The notes under the pieces: generated by a model
Seen by the model: the letters and a program-made list of their open reading frames with translations, nothing else
Told to the model about the DNA's origin: nothing
Databases searched by the model: none
DNA from: Leptospira fainei serovar Hurstbridge str. BUT 6
GTDB lineage: Bacteria > Spirochaetota > Leptospiria > Leptospirales > Leptospiraceae
Length of the DNA stretch: 64,000 bases
Reading direction: 5' to 3'
NCBI RefSeq assembly: GCF_000306235.2
Contig: NZ_AKWZ02000011.1
Span: forward strand, 186,001 to 250,000
Shown here: positions 46,279 through 56,229 of the stretch, piece by piece
Numbering within the stretch: position 1 is the first letter of the stretch
How the letters are laid out: every line of letters begins with the position of its first letter
Program-made: the position numbers and the translations under genes

Positions 46279-48483
46279 GTGAGCCCAAATGTTTTCCCCG
46301 GAAAGCCGGAACCGTTAGGAGCAACCTTTGTGGACGGAGGCATCAACTTCTCCGTCTATTCTGAATTTTGCGATTCCGTTGATTTATGTTTATTCGATTC
46401 CATAGATTCGCAAAAAGAATCACAAAGGATAAGAATGCCTTCGAAAACCGGACCGATTTGGCATTGTTTTCTACAGGGAATTAAACCGGGACAACTGTAC
46501 GGTTATCGAGTGCACGGACCCTATTCGCCTGAAAAAGGACATAGGTTCAATGAAAATAAGGTCCTATCGGATCCTTATGCAAAATGGATCGCCCGACTGC
46601 CCACCTGGCATTCCTCCCTATTCTCATATTCTAGAACGGATTTACAGTTCAGGGAGATTCCCCCAGAGGAACTCCTGAGAATGGACACGCGAGATAACGC
46701 TCCCTTTGCGGCGCTCTCGGAGGTGATTCATTCCGACTTTGATTGGGAACAGGATGTACGCCCGAATATCCCATGGAAAAATACAATTATTTACGAGGCA
46801 CACATCAAAGGAATGACGGCTTTACATCCGGATATTTCTCCGAAGTTAAGAGGAACATATGCAGGCTTCTACTCTGAACCGATCATAAGACATCTAAAGA
46901 AATTAGGAATCACTACCGTCGAATTACTGCCGATACACCAATGCTTCGATTCATTAAGACTTTATAATAATCACCTTACCGATTATTGGGGCTACAATAG
47001 CCTGACCTACTTCTCCCCGGACAGAAGGTTCTCCCGTTCCACTTCGGGTATCGAATGCATAAACGAATTCAAGAATATGATTAAACAACTACATAAATCC
47101 GGAATCGAAGTAATACTAGATTCAGTCTACAATCATACTTGCGAAAATTCCCATTTCGGACCGAGTCTTTCGTTCAGAGGAATCGATAATTTCTCCTATT
47201 ATAAGTTAGATAAATTGGATTTAACGAAGTATGATGACAGCACGGGGACAGGAAATAGGCTCAATGTAGAGAACCCGTACGTAGCCAAAATGATCCTAGA
47301 CAGTATGAAATTTTGGGTAACCGAAATGCACATCGACGGATTCAGGTTTGATCTAGCTCGGTCCTTAGTAAGAAACGAAAAAGTTCCTAACAACATCGAG
47401 AACCCATTTCTTACGGCGATCAATTCCGATCCGGTATTTTCCGGAGTCAAGCTCATCGCAGAACCTTGGGATTTAGGTAAGGACGGCTACCAGATCGGAA
47501 GCTTTCCGAAACCTTGGAGCGAATGGAACGCACAGTTTAGGGATTGCAGTCGGAAGTTTTGGAGAGGAGACCGCGGAATCTTAGGCGAATTCGCGACTAG
47601 AATCGCCGGGTCCAGCGATTTATTCCGAAAAGAAGGAAGAAGTCCGTATTCAAGCATCAACTACGTGGCATGCCATGACGGCTTCACGCTGGAAGACCTG
47701 GTCTCGTATGAAAAAAAACACAATGCGGAAAACCTAGAGCAGAATAAGGACGGGTGGGATTATAGCTATAGTTCCAATTTTGGAGTGGAAGGTCCGACGA
47801 CATCCGGCGAAATTCTTTCAAGAAGAGATAGACGAAAACGAAATCTTTTAACGACCCTCTTTATTTCCCAGGGTGTTCCGATGATTGGCGCCGGAGACGA
47901 ATTGGGCAAAACCCAAAAAGGAAATAACAACTCATATTGCCAAGACAACGAAACGAATTATATAAATTGGGATCTAGATGCGAGATATAAAATTCTTCTT
48001 GAATATGCAATTAATTTAATTCGCTTCAGAAAGGAACACTCCTCTCTAAGGAGAGACCAATTCTTCGAAGGAAAATTACGACCGGATCATTTTTCAAGGG
48101 ATATTCTTTGGATCTCAGAAACAGGTGAAGAGTTGGTAAAATCGCAATGGGAATCCGAAGCGAGAAAGAGTTTCGGATTCCTATTACCCCCTCCATCCGA
48201 CAATAACGAATCGTTAAACGATGATATTTCGAATCGAAATTCTTCGCTTCTTTTTCTGTTAAACGCTTCGGAGGAACCGATCGATTTTCTATTAACGAAT
48301 TACTTAGGAGACGGAATTTGGATACGAGCATTCGACACATGGGAGGCTGAATTCGATCGGGAAACGTTTTCGCTTAACGTTGGACAAAAATATAGGTTGA
48401 GGGAAGAAAGCATGGTCGGATTTCATTTTACAACGGCTCAGGCGAGTCCGATTATGAAAGACAAAGGCCTTTCGTATGAATGA
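46279..48483 (+). CDS. glgX: Glycogen debranching enzyme, GlgX type
   Basis: 734 residues. An N-terminal carbohydrate-binding module (GKPEPLGATFVDGGINFSVY) precedes the GH13 barrel: DSVYNHT, nucleophile Asp in GFRFDLARSL, acid Glu in KLIAEPWDLG and the transition-state Asp in CHDGFTLEDLV. It hydrolyses alpha-1,6 branch points left by phosphorylase. The start is GTG with GGAG 12 bp upstream. It overlaps the 4-alpha-glucanotransferase gene by 8 bp. Confidence 0.96.
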   Translation: MSPNVFPGKPEPLGATFVDGGINFSVYSEFCDSVDLCLFDSIDSQKESQRIRMPSKTGPIWHCFLQGIKPGQLYGYRVHGPYSPEKGHRFNENKVLSDPYAKWIARLPTWHSSLFSYSRTDLQFREIPPEELLRMDTRDNAPFAALSEVIHSDFDWEQDVRPNIPWKNTIIYEAHIKGMTALHPDISPKLRGTYAGFYSEPIIRHLKKLGITTVELLPIHQCFDSLRLYNNHLTDYWGYNSLTYFSPDRRFSRSTSGIECINEFKNMIKQLHKSGIEVILDSVYNHTCENSHFGPSLSFRGIDNFSYYKLDKLDLTKYDDSTGTGNRLNVENPYVAKMILDSMKFWVTEMHIDGFRFDLARSLVRNEKVPNNIENPFLTAINSDPVFSGVKLIAEPWDLGKDGYQIGSFPKPWSEWNAQFRDCSRKFWRGDRGILGEFATRIAGSSDLFRKEGRSPYSSINYVACHDGFTLEDLVSYEKKHNAENLEQNKDGWDYSYSSNFGVEGPTTSGEILSRRDRRKRNLLTTLFISQGVPMIGAGDELGKTQKGNNNSYCQDNETNYINWDLDARYKILLEYAINLIRFRKEHSSLRRDQFFEGKLRPDHFSRDILWISETGEELVKSQWESEARKSFGFLLPPPSDNNESLNDDISNRNSSLLFLLNASEEPIDFLLTNYLGDGIWIRAFDTWEAEFDRETFSLNVGQKYRLREESMVGFHFTTAQASPIMKDKGLSYE

Positions 48484-50584
48484 AACAGCGGTTTACGAAG
48501 CTTTCGGAATCCTTCCCGAATATACCGATTTAACCGGTCAAGCCCATCGCTTAGAAACGAACACTTTCTTAGGAATCCTCGTCGCATTAGGTTATGATCC
48601 GAAAGAAGTTTCCGATCCCGAATCTATTTTAAGGAAAAAATCGACGAATAAATCCTCAAGGATTCTTGAACCGGTCTATTTTATTCCCGTAGATTCCCAG
48701 CCTGGACTAATTAGGATTCGTTTAACCAAGGATCAAAGCATTGAAACCCTTAGCTTCCGAATTATTCTTGAGGAAGGACCGACTTTCAACGTTCGAGTGA
48801 AAGATATATCAACGGAAGAGAGCAACGACGACGATCTTCGTCTCATAACGATTTCGTTATTAGAACCTCTTCCTCCCGGGTATCATACGCTACGATTGGA
48901 AAACTTACCTGAGTCTTATGCGCCGGCGGGCGTTTTAGAATCGATTCTTATCGTTTACCCCGAAACTTGCTACGACTGGTCGGATGACTGGAAACGCAAA
49001 GGGATTTCTCTTCAATTATATTCGGTTCGATCTCCTTGGAACGACGGCATCGGAGATTTTAAAGACCTTTTGGAAATAGGATTAGATTGCTCTCGGAATG
49101 GATTTTCCATCCTCGGAGTAAATCCTCTACATGCGCTATTTCCTCTGGAGCCGGATCGAAGAAGCCCTTATTCCCCTTCGAATCGTTTGTTTAAAAATCC
49201 TTTATATATTCACTTGCCTTGGGTTTTCCAAGATTTTGGATACCGCGAACTCGAATCGGAATATCTGATCGAGAGAAACAATCCGAAGTTTCTCGAGTTG
49301 ATTTCGGATGAGCATATAGATTATGCGAAAGTCTCCGAATTTAAGATGAGATTCTTGAGAGCGATTTTTCAGCGGTTTATGGAATCGTTGCCGGCGCAGA
49401 ATCCGGAAGTTTTTTCCCTATTTCAAGAATTTACCGAAGCCGGTGGAACTTCACTTTTCAGACATTGCCTTTTTGACGCGAGTCGAATCATTATTGAAAC
49501 CTTGGAAACTTCACCTTCAAAGCAAAGACTAACGCACGTAGGCCTGCTCGAAACGGAGATCGAGGAAAAGTCGAAAAACCTGACGTATGAAGTTAGGTTT
49601 TACCAATTCATTCAATGGATCGCTGAAAAACAATTCTGCCGGGTGGTCGATTCTCTCCATAGCATTCAAGTATCCGTTTACACGGACCTAGCTGTCGGCC
49701 CTGATCCGGGGGGATCGGAAGTTCAGATCGCCGGACGAATTTTTTCTTCGGGTGCGGCAATCGGTTCCCCACCGGACGAGTTTTCACCAAACGGTCAAAA
49801 CTGGGGAATTCTACCTTTAATTCCCGACCGCTTACGGGAAGATCATTACGAACATTTCATAGAGTTATTGAGGACGAACATGCCCAAAGATGGAATCCTG
49901 AGAATCGATCATGCTGTGGGATTATTTCGCTTATTTTGGATTCCTTACTCCGGAGCGGCAGGAGGGTACGTAGCCTATCCATGGGAGGACCTGCTCAAAA
50001 TTCTTGCACTGGAAAGTCAAAGAAACAGATGCGCGATCGTTGCAGAGGATCTAGGTCTAGTGCCCGTTGAAGTCAAAAAGATACTTTCGGAATTCGGAAT
50101 TTACCTAACTAAGGTTTTGTATTTCGAAAAGCATGACAGCCATGAATATAGCTCTCCAACCCATTATCAATTACGAACGGTAGCCTCCTTAAATACTCAC
50201 GACCTGCCCACTTTAAAAGGTTACTGGAATTCGGAAGACATAAAAGAACGTTTTAGAATAGGCATGCTAAGCTGGGCTGAATACGAAACTTTGCTTGCCG
50301 AACGGGAATCGGATAAACAGATGATGGTCGCGTTGATACGGAAGGAAGGAATTTTATCTACGCATAACGGAAACGGAATGCACGGTAGCGAAATTGCAGA
50401 CGCCTTACTTAAGCTTCTAACTTCTGCAAATTCAAAAATCCGAATGTTTGCAATGCACGATATTTTAGGGGAATACAAGCAGACAAATCTTCCAGGGACT
50501 ACGAACGAATATCCGAACTGGAAACTTCGGTATTCTTTATTCTGGAAAGATCATCCGTTCTTTAGGAAAGATCCCAAATCATAA
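48476..50584 (+). CDS. malQ: 4-alpha-glucanotransferase
   Basis: 702 residues, GH77. It rearranges short malto-oligosaccharides to release glucose and longer chains. Landmarks are SVRSPWNDGIGDFKDL, the DRRSPYSPSNRLFKNPLYI loop, DHAVGLFRLFWIP (nucleophile Asp), CAIVAEDLGLVP (acid Glu) and SLNTHDLPTLKGYW. An N-terminal extension (about 1-170) carries beta domains as in MalQ of Proteobacteria. Translationally coupled to glgX, and convergent with the TetR gene. Confidence 0.96.
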   Translation: MNETAVYEAFGILPEYTDLTGQAHRLETNTFLGILVALGYDPKEVSDPESILRKKSTNKSSRILEPVYFIPVDSQPGLIRIRLTKDQSIETLSFRIILEEGPTFNVRVKDISTEESNDDDLRLITISLLEPLPPGYHTLRLENLPESYAPAGVLESILIVYPETCYDWSDDWKRKGISLQLYSVRSPWNDGIGDFKDLLEIGLDCSRNGFSILGVNPLHALFPLEPDRRSPYSPSNRLFKNPLYIHLPWVFQDFGYRELESEYLIERNNPKFLELISDEHIDYAKVSEFKMRFLRAIFQRFMESLPAQNPEVFSLFQEFTEAGGTSLFRHCLFDASRIIIETLETSPSKQRLTHVGLLETEIEEKSKNLTYEVRFYQFIQWIAEKQFCRVVDSLHSIQVSVYTDLAVGPDPGGSEVQIAGRIFSSGAAIGSPPDEFSPNGQNWGILPLIPDRLREDHYEHFIELLRTNMPKDGILRIDHAVGLFRLFWIPYSGAAGGYVAYPWEDLLKILALESQRNRCAIVAEDLGLVPVEVKKILSEFGIYLTKVLYFEKHDSHEYSSPTHYQLRTVASLNTHDLPTLKGYWNSEDIKERFRIGMLSWAEYETLLAERESDKQMMVALIRKEGILSTHNGNGMHGSEIADALLKLLTSANSKIRMFAMHDILGEYKQTNLPGTTNEYPNWKLRYSLFWKDHPFFRKDPKS

Positions 50585-50595
50585 AATCTTCAAGT

Positions 50596-51186
50596 TCATG
50601 GAATTCCCGCTAACAAAAGATCCAAAACCTGTTTTAAAAGAAGTTCCCTATCGGAATCCAAATGATCGAGAACCATTTTAGGATGGTGAAAACTGATCAT
50701 TCCATGAAACAACAGACTCGCGAGTAGTTTCGGATCTTTTTTAGAGAATTCCCCGGATCGAATCCCCGATTCCAATATGGAGGAAAGTTGGCTCATCGTC
50801 GTCTCCAGATGCCGAACCACGAAGGGACGTCGTAATTCTGCCGAAGAATTGAAAGCCCGATACAATTCCGGATCCATGGAAACTTTTTCTCTCTTTAAAC
50901 GATGCAGAGTTAAGAACCAAGCATGAAGTCTGGATTTGGAGCTTCCTTTTTTTGAGACGATTTTTGCCAACTCATCATCGATCCGATTCAACCAACGTTC
51001 GGATACCGCATCGATAAGCGCGGCCTTATCAGGAAACAAACGATAGAGAATCGGATGACTTACTCCGATTTCCTTGGCAATATCCACAAGATGGGTCTTG
51101 TCGAACCCAAACTTGCGGATCATTTTTTCGGCCGAATCCAATGCGACTCGTTTTAATTCTTCAGGGGAAAGGCCGGTTCTTGGCAT
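50596..51186 (-). CDS. TetR-family regulator
   Basis: 196 residues. The N-terminal helix-turn-helix is clear (VDIAKEIGVSHPILYRLFPD, residues 36-55); the ligand domain is unassigned. It starts 3 bp after the aldo/keto reductase gene and is co-transcribed with it. It probably represses the pair through the inverted repeat at 52187-52225. The inducer is unknown; reductase linkage suggests a carbonyl compound. Confidence 0.93.
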   Translation of the reverse strand: MPRTGLSPEELKRVALDSAEKMIRKFGFDKTHLVDIAKEIGVSHPILYRLFPDKAALIDAVSERWLNRIDDELAKIVSKKGSSKSRLHAWFLTLHRLKREKVSMDPELYRAFNSSAELRRPFVVRHLETTMSQLSSILESGIRSGEFSKKDPKLLASLLFHGMISFHHPKMVLDHLDSDRELLLKQVLDLLLAGIP

Positions 51187-51189
51187 ATT

Positions 51190-52176
51190 TTATTTGGCGA
51201 CCATCTCCATTTGCGGAGCAGGATAGCGATCTCCTACGATAGCCCCTTCCGAAAAAGTACGATCCAATTTCTCAAGCTCTTCCGAAGTCAGGATGATATC
51301 AAGTGCTTTTAAATTTTCCGATAAGCGAGATCGCTTACTCGTCCCTATTAATGGTATGATATCCTCTCCGCGGGAAAGAACCCAGGCGATTGCGATCTGA
51401 GACGGGGTAGATCCTTTTGCCGAGGCTATGGATTGCAGCGTTGCAACCTTTTCCAGATTCTTAGAAAGGTTTTCCCCCTGAAACCGAGGTAGATGAGCTC
51501 TATAATCCGTCTTAATCTCACCGGTGATACTGCCGGTCAGCAACCCTCTTCCGACGATTCCGTAAGGAACCAAGCTAATCCCTAGTTCTCGAATCGTAGG
51601 CAGAATTTTGGACTCGATCAATCGGGTCGCGAGCGAATATTCGATTTGCAATGCACTTACAGGATGAACGTTATTGGCCCGACGAATCTGCTCCGAATTA
51701 GTTTCGGAAAGCCCTAGATATCGAACTTTCCCTTCCTTAATCAAATCGGCAACCGCGCCTACCGTTTCTTCGATCGGAACCGACGGATCGATTCGAGCGG
51801 GCTGATACAAATCGATAATATCTACTCCGAGTCTCTGAAGAGAGTACGCCGCAAATGCTTTTACCGAATTAGGTCTCGCATCAAACCCTAAAAAAGCGCC
51901 GGAAGGAGAACGCTGAGCGCCGAACTTTACGCTTAAGAAGGCTTGGTCTCGGCGATCTTGAATCGCTTTTCCCACCAAAGATTCGTTATGCCCCATTCCG
52001 TAGAAGTCTCCGGTATCCAAATAATTGATCCCGGCATCCAACGCGGCATGAATCGTATAGATGCTTTCTTGGTCGTCTCGAGTTTGTTTAGAAACGTAAA
52101 AATCCGACATCCCCATGCAACCGAGGCCGACCGAAGAAACTTCGGGGCCGTTTTTTCCTAATTTCTTTAACTTCAT
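51190..52176 (-). CDS. Aldo/keto reductase
   Basis: About 328 residues from ATG 52174-52176 (GGAG 6 bp ahead). NADPH-dependent carbonyl reductase of the YakC/AKR13-like group: KLGKNGPEVSSVGLGCMGMS, the catalytic Tyr in DTGDFYGMGHNE, Lys in VSVKFG or nearby (here FLSVKFGAQ), and the His region replaced by YQPARID. The expected active-site His of YxHRxD is Pro-Ala here (YQPARIDP reading), as seen in this branch. It likely detoxifies a carbonyl sensed by the co-encoded TetR protein. Confidence 0.93.
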   Translation of the reverse strand: MKLKKLGKNGPEVSSVGLGCMGMSDFYVSKQTRDDQESIYTIHAALDAGINYLDTGDFYGMGHNESLVGKAIQDRRDQAFLSVKFGAQRSPSGAFLGFDARPNSVKAFAAYSLQRLGVDIIDLYQPARIDPSVPIEETVGAVADLIKEGKVRYLGLSETNSEQIRRANNVHPVSALQIEYSLATRLIESKILPTIRELGISLVPYGIVGRGLLTGSITGEIKTDYRAHLPRFQGENLSKNLEKVATLQSIASAKGSTPSQIAIAWVLSRGEDIIPLIGTSKRSRLSENLKALDIILTSEELEKLDRTFSEGAIVGDRYPAPQMEMVAK

Positions 52177-52186
52177 ATCAATCTCC

Positions 52187-52234
52187 AAAAGTTACAAGTT
52201 CTATAATTATTAACATGTAACTTTTAAATGTCAA
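52187..52234 (-). promoter_or_regulatory. Promoter and TetR operator of the reductase operon
   Basis: On the minus strand TTGACA (52229-52234) and AATAAT (52206-52211) are 17 bp apart. The exact inverted repeat AAAAGTTACA / TGTAACTTTT (52187-52196 and 52216-52225) places one arm in the spacer and the other at the transcription start. This is a near-ideal repressor site. The rest of 52235-52551 holds only a hairpin at 52489-52519. Confidence 0.8.
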
Positions 52235-52488
52235 GCTAAGGAAAGAAAATTTTAAATAAGAAGGGATCCCAATATATGCCGAAATGCCATACACCGATTC
52301 TTGCGCGGAGAAGACGCTCCTGCGGAATCAAAGTAGCAACGGTGATCGGAGAAATGAGAAGGTTAACGAAATTTATGCAGTTCCCGGACGGATCATTCGT
52401 ATCGTGAAATACGAGGTTGTTCGGAAGAATTAGCGGGTGGATTAGTGAATTTTGAAGATAGAAATAGAGATAAAGATGCGGGCTCTCC

Positions 52489-52519
52489 GTGGAAGGTTCC
52501 TGCGAACGAAACCTTCCAC
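52489..52519 (-). terminator. Hairpin after the aconitase gene
   Basis: A 10-bp perfect stem (GTGGAAGGTT with AACCTTCCAC) with an 11-nt loop lies 33 bp past the aconitase stop. It has no T-run, so it may be a terminator of the less common U-free kind or protect the mRNA end. Confidence 0.4.
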
Positions 52520-52551
52520 CGAAGATATAAAGGCATTCCTGCCGATATTTT

Positions 52552-54813
52552 TTACTTCTTCCCGCCGATAAGATTCAAAGCGCTTCCCGCCTTAAACCAT
52601 TCGATTTGCTGTTCGTTATACGTATGGTTTGCCTTGATCTCCTCTTTACTTCCATCCGAATGGTGTAAGACTAGAGTCAGAGGAGTTCCTTCCTTAAACG
52701 AGGTTAAACCGAGGATATCGATCGTATCGTCTTCCTTGATCTTATCGTAATCGGCCTTGTCCGCAAAAGTAAGCGCGAGCATTCCTTGTTTTTTTAAGTT
52801 GGTTTCGTGAATCCTTGCAAAAGACTTCACTAAGACCGCACGCACTCCGAGGTGTCGAGGTTCCATAGCCGCGTGTTCTCGAGAGGAACCTTCCCCGTAG
52901 TTTTCATCACCCACTACGATTGATCCGATTCCTTTCGCCTTATACTGACGTTGAACTTTCGGGACCTCGTCGTAAGAGCCGTCCAACTCATTTTTAACTG
53001 AGTTTATTTTATCGTTAAACGAATTCGTCGCACCGATCAGGAGGTTATTGGAAATGTTATCGAGATGCCCGCGAAACTTCAACCAAGGTCCGGCCATCGA
53101 AATATGATCCGTAGTACATTTACCTTTGGCTTTAATCAAAAGACGTAATCCTTTCAGGTCCGTTCCTTCCCATTTCGAGAACGGAGCCAATAGTTGAAGC
53201 CGATTGGATTTCGGATCCACTACGACTTGAATTTTAGAACCGTCCGCTGCAGGAGCCTGAAATCCGGCATCCTTCACATCGAACCCGCGTTTCGGTAATT
53301 CGTCTCCGTTCGGCGGATCTAATTTTACTTTCTCGCCCTTATCATTGACAAGAGTATCTTTATTCGGATCGAACGTTAAATCTCCGGCAATCGCAAGAGC
53401 GGTTACTAATTCCGGAGATCCGACGAATGCAAATGTATTCGGATTCCCATCGTTTCGGGATTGAAAATTTCTGTTAAACGAGTGAACGATCGTATTCTTC
53501 TCTTTCTTTTCCGAGCCTACGCGAGCCCACATTCCGATGCAAGGTCCGCAAGCATTCGCAAATACTTTTGCTCCGATCTTTTCAAAAGTCTTAATGAACC
53601 CGTCGCGCTCGATAGTAAACCGAACAAGTTCCGATCCGGGAGTTATCGTAAATTCCGATTTTGGAGTCAGGAATTTTTCCGAGGCTTGGTGTGCCAGAGA
53701 AGCGGCACGGGAAATATCCTCATAAGAAGAATTCGTGCAAGATCCGATAAGACCTACTTCAACTTTCGTCGGCCAACCGTTCTTTTTCGCGGCATCTTTC
53801 ATCTGAGAAATTGGAGTCGCCAAATCAGGAGTAAACGGTCCGTTTAGATGAGGCTCGAGTTTGTTTAGATCGATTTCGATCACTTGATCGAAAAATTTAT
53901 CCGGATTCGCATAGACTTCGGGATCCGCATTCAAATGTTCCTTAATTCCGTTCGCGAGATCCGCCACCGCCGCGCGTCCCGTAGACCTTAGGTATCTCTC
54001 CATCGATTCGTCGTATCCGAAGGTGGATGTAGTCGCACCGATCTCCGCGCCCATATTGCAAATAGTTCCCTTTCCGGTACAGGATAATGCCGCAGCTCCC
54101 TCGCCGAAATATTCGACGATAGCGCCTGTTCCTCCCTTAACGGTGAGAATTCCCGCGACTTTTAATATGATATCTTTCGGGGAGGTCCAACCGTTAAGTT
54201 TTCCGGTGAGTTTCACTCCGATTAATTTGGGCCATTTCAATTCCCAAGCGAGACCCGCCATTACGTCGCACGCGTCCGCTCCACCGACTCCTATCGCGAT
54301 CATTCCCAGCCCGCCCGCATTCACGGTATGAGAATCGGTACCGATCATCATTCCACCCGGGAAAGCGTAATTTTCTAAAACGACTTGGTGAATGATCCCT
54401 GCGCCGGGTTTCCAAAAACCGATTCCGTATTTGTTGGAAACCGAGGAGAGAAAATCATAAACTTCCTTGTTTTCGGTCGATGCTTTACTAAGATCTGCGA
54501 CCGATCCTACCTGCGCGGTAATCAAATGGTCGCAATGAACGGTAGACGGAACCGCCACCTTATCTCTGCCGGCGGACATAAATTGTAGCAACGCCATCTG
54601 GGCCGTTGCGTCCTGCATCGCCACTCTATCAGGAGCGAAATCAACGTAAGACTTTCCTTTCTCGAAAGCGTGTTTCGGCTCTCCGTCCCATAGGTGGGAG
54701 TACAGAATTTTTTCAGTTAAGGTAAGAGGTTTCCCAACCACTTCCCTAGCCTTTTTTACCAGGGTCCCGATCTTCTCGTACCGAGCGCGGATCATATCTA
54801 TATCAAATGCCAT
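52552..54813 (-). CDS. Aconitate hydratase (mitochondrial-type)
   Basis: 753 residues. Interconverts citrate and isocitrate in the TCA cycle with a [4Fe-4S] cluster. Cluster cysteines are in [10 protein letters not shown] and [10 protein letters not shown]; substrate residues are in the [11 protein letters not shown] motif and the C-terminal [15 protein letters not shown]. The N-terminal part ([18 protein letters not shown]) and length match the mitochondrial-type enzyme rather than E. coli AcnA (about 890) or AcnB. It appears to be a single-gene transcript. Confidence 0.96.
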   Translation of the reverse strand: MAFDIDMIRARYEKIGTLVKKAREVVGKPLTLTEKILYSHLWDGEPKHAFEKGKSYVDFAPDRVAMQDATAQMALLQFMSAGRDKVAVPSTVHCDHLITAQVGSVADLSKASTENKEVYDFLSSVSNKYGIGFWKPGAGIIHQVVLENYAFPGGMMIGTDSHTVNAGGLGMIAIGVGGADACDVMAGLAWELKWPKLIGVKLTGKLNGWTSPKDIILKVAGILTVKGGTGAIVEYFGEGAAALSCTGKGTICNMGAEIGATTSTFGYDESMERYLRSTGRAAVADLANGIKEHLNADPEVYANPDKFFDQVIEIDLNKLEPHLNGPFTPDLATPISQMKDAAKKNGWPTKVEVGLIGSCTNSSYEDISRAASLAHQASEKFLTPKSEFTITPGSELVRFTIERDGFIKTFEKIGAKVFANACGPCIGMWARVGSEKKEKNTIVHSFNRNFQSRNDGNPNTFAFVGSPELVTALAIAGDLTFDPNKDTLVNDKGEKVKLDPPNGDELPKRGFDVKDAGFQAPAADGSKIQVVVDPKSNRLQLLAPFSKWEGTDLKGLRLLIKAKGKCTTDHISMAGPWLKFRGHLDNISNNLLIGATNSFNDKINSVKNELDGSYDEVPKVQRQYKAKGIGSIVVGDENYGEGSSREHAAMEPRHLGVRAVLVKSFARIHETNLKKQGMLALTFADKADYDKIKEDDTIDILGLTSFKEGTPLTLVLHHSDGSKEEIKANHTYNEQQIEWFKAGSALNLIGGKK

Positions 54814-54995
54814 GTGTCATCTCCGGGATGGTTTCATCGTCTCCCGGGCATAGGGTACTTGTATAGGATTTTTCAGACAGGACGGGATTTTTGGAACCGA
54901 CGGACGGCGGCCACCGAACAGAAGACGCATGCCTACGACTTCCGGGGAAAGGGAAATAATACTAGAAGTTAAACTTCTCTTATACAGTGATTCGT

Positions 54996-56024
54996 CTATT
55001 CAACGATCCGAATTTCTACCCGGCGATTTTTTTCCCTACCGACTTCCGAAGAATTTTCAGCGATGGGTTCCGTAGCCCCTTTCGCCTGGATTAAAATACG
55101 CTCGCTAGGGATACCGTTTCCGACTAAGTAGTCACGAACCATTTCCGCGCGAAGTTTGGAAACTTTTAGATTCGCCTCTTCCTTTCCTTCGTTCGAAGTG
55201 TGCCCGGTCAGAGACGCCTTCAATTCGGGTTTTCTTTTCAAGAGTTTGGAAAGATGATCCAGCGTTTTGCGCGAAGAAGATAAAACGGAGATGCTATTCT
55301 TATCGAAATGAATGGCGCCCGATTCGATTTGCTTTGCAAGCTCCGCGTTCGCACCTTCCAGTTTGGCCGACTTTGCTTTGGAACCGGAAAATAAACTGAA
55401 TACGCCTTTCTCAGCTTCGTCCGGAGTCGAATCCTTTTTCGATTCTCGTTTTTCTAAAATCTTTTCTTCCTTCTTTTTCTCCGAGGAATGCTTGGAAGCG
55501 GATGATTTGGATCCTTCTTTCGAGGAACCGAACGTATAATATATCCCGATGCCGATTCCACTTAAAATTAATACGGAAAGAAGTAGAATCGGAATGCCGC
55601 TTCTTGTGCGCGGCTTGCCAGCCGAAGGTGTGGGAATATAATTCGTATAACCTAAGTAAGAGTCGTCGTCATCCGACGGAGCGGACGGGATATTCGAGGT
55701 ATCTTCCTCGGCTACATATGCCTCTTCCGGTTCCGCAGATTTGGTCTTAGCCGATTTTTCGGCGGCCCATTTTCTAATCTCGGATCGAAACCATTCGTCC
55801 GCCTTATCCGTAAATTTATAATTCTCGCGGATGTGCTCTATGGTTTTCTTTTCTATATCGGTGTACGTGTTATTGTCTTTCACGGCATTCAAAAGCTTTT
55901 TCGCGTCGTTTACGGAAATCCGACCGTCACGCTTACCGGAAACGGAAGCATCCGCAATTTCGATCAAACCGCGATCGTATTTTTTCCCGTTGATGGTGAC
56001 GTAATAATTCTGTTTTTTTGCCAT
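54996..56024 (-). CDS. OmpA-domain protein with EF-hand-like N-terminus
   Basis: 342 residues without a signal peptide. The N-terminal domain (1-90) has NGKKYDRGLIEIADASVSG and KRDGRISVNDAKKLL, an imperfect EF-hand-like loop. A low-complexity linker and one membrane helix (IPILLLSVLILSGIGIGIYY, about 145-165) follow, then a Lys/Glu/Ser-rich segment. The C-terminus is an OmpA peptidoglycan-binding domain (SLTGHTSNEGKEEANLKVS to NRRVEIRIVE). The topology implies a cytoplasmic sensor-like head, an inner-membrane anchor and a peptidoglycan-gripping domain in the periplasm. Precise role unknown. Confidence 0.85.
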   Translation of the reverse strand: MAKKQNYYVTINGKKYDRGLIEIADASVSGKRDGRISVNDAKKLLNAVKDNNTYTDIEKKTIEHIRENYKFTDKADEWFRSEIRKWAAEKSAKTKSAEPEEAYVAEEDTSNIPSAPSDDDDSYLGYTNYIPTPSAGKPRTRSGIPILLLSVLILSGIGIGIYYTFGSSKEGSKSSASKHSSEKKKEEKILEKRESKKDSTPDEAEKGVFSLFSGSKAKSAKLEGANAELAKQIESGAIHFDKNSISVLSSSRKTLDHLSKLLKRKPELKASLTGHTSNEGKEEANLKVSKLRAEMVRDYLVGNGIPSERILIQAKGATEPIAENSSEVGREKNRRVEIRIVE

Positions 56025-56105
56025 GTTTCCGTCCGTCCCTTCAGGTTCCCGATCGACTCAGGTGGAAAGAGATTCTTTCGCCTTGTCTCGTATACGGAAA
56101 ATCAA

Positions 56106-56134
56106 CTCTCGCGTAGTAGGGTACTACGTGAGAG
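56106..56134 (-). terminator. Hairpin terminator between epmA and the OmpA-domain gene
   Basis: A 13-bp stem with one G-T pair (CTCTCGCGTAGTA / TACTACGTGAGAG) has a 3-nt loop. On the minus strand it is followed by TTGATTTT. It probably ends the epmA transcript. Confidence 0.6.
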
Positions 56135-56229
56135 ATTCCGTGCAACCAAAGTTTTACGGTTCTACTTTGAATATCGAACCTTAGTAAGGCGAATCTTGAA
56201 CCAATTTACTCCGGAAGTCGGGAATCTTT

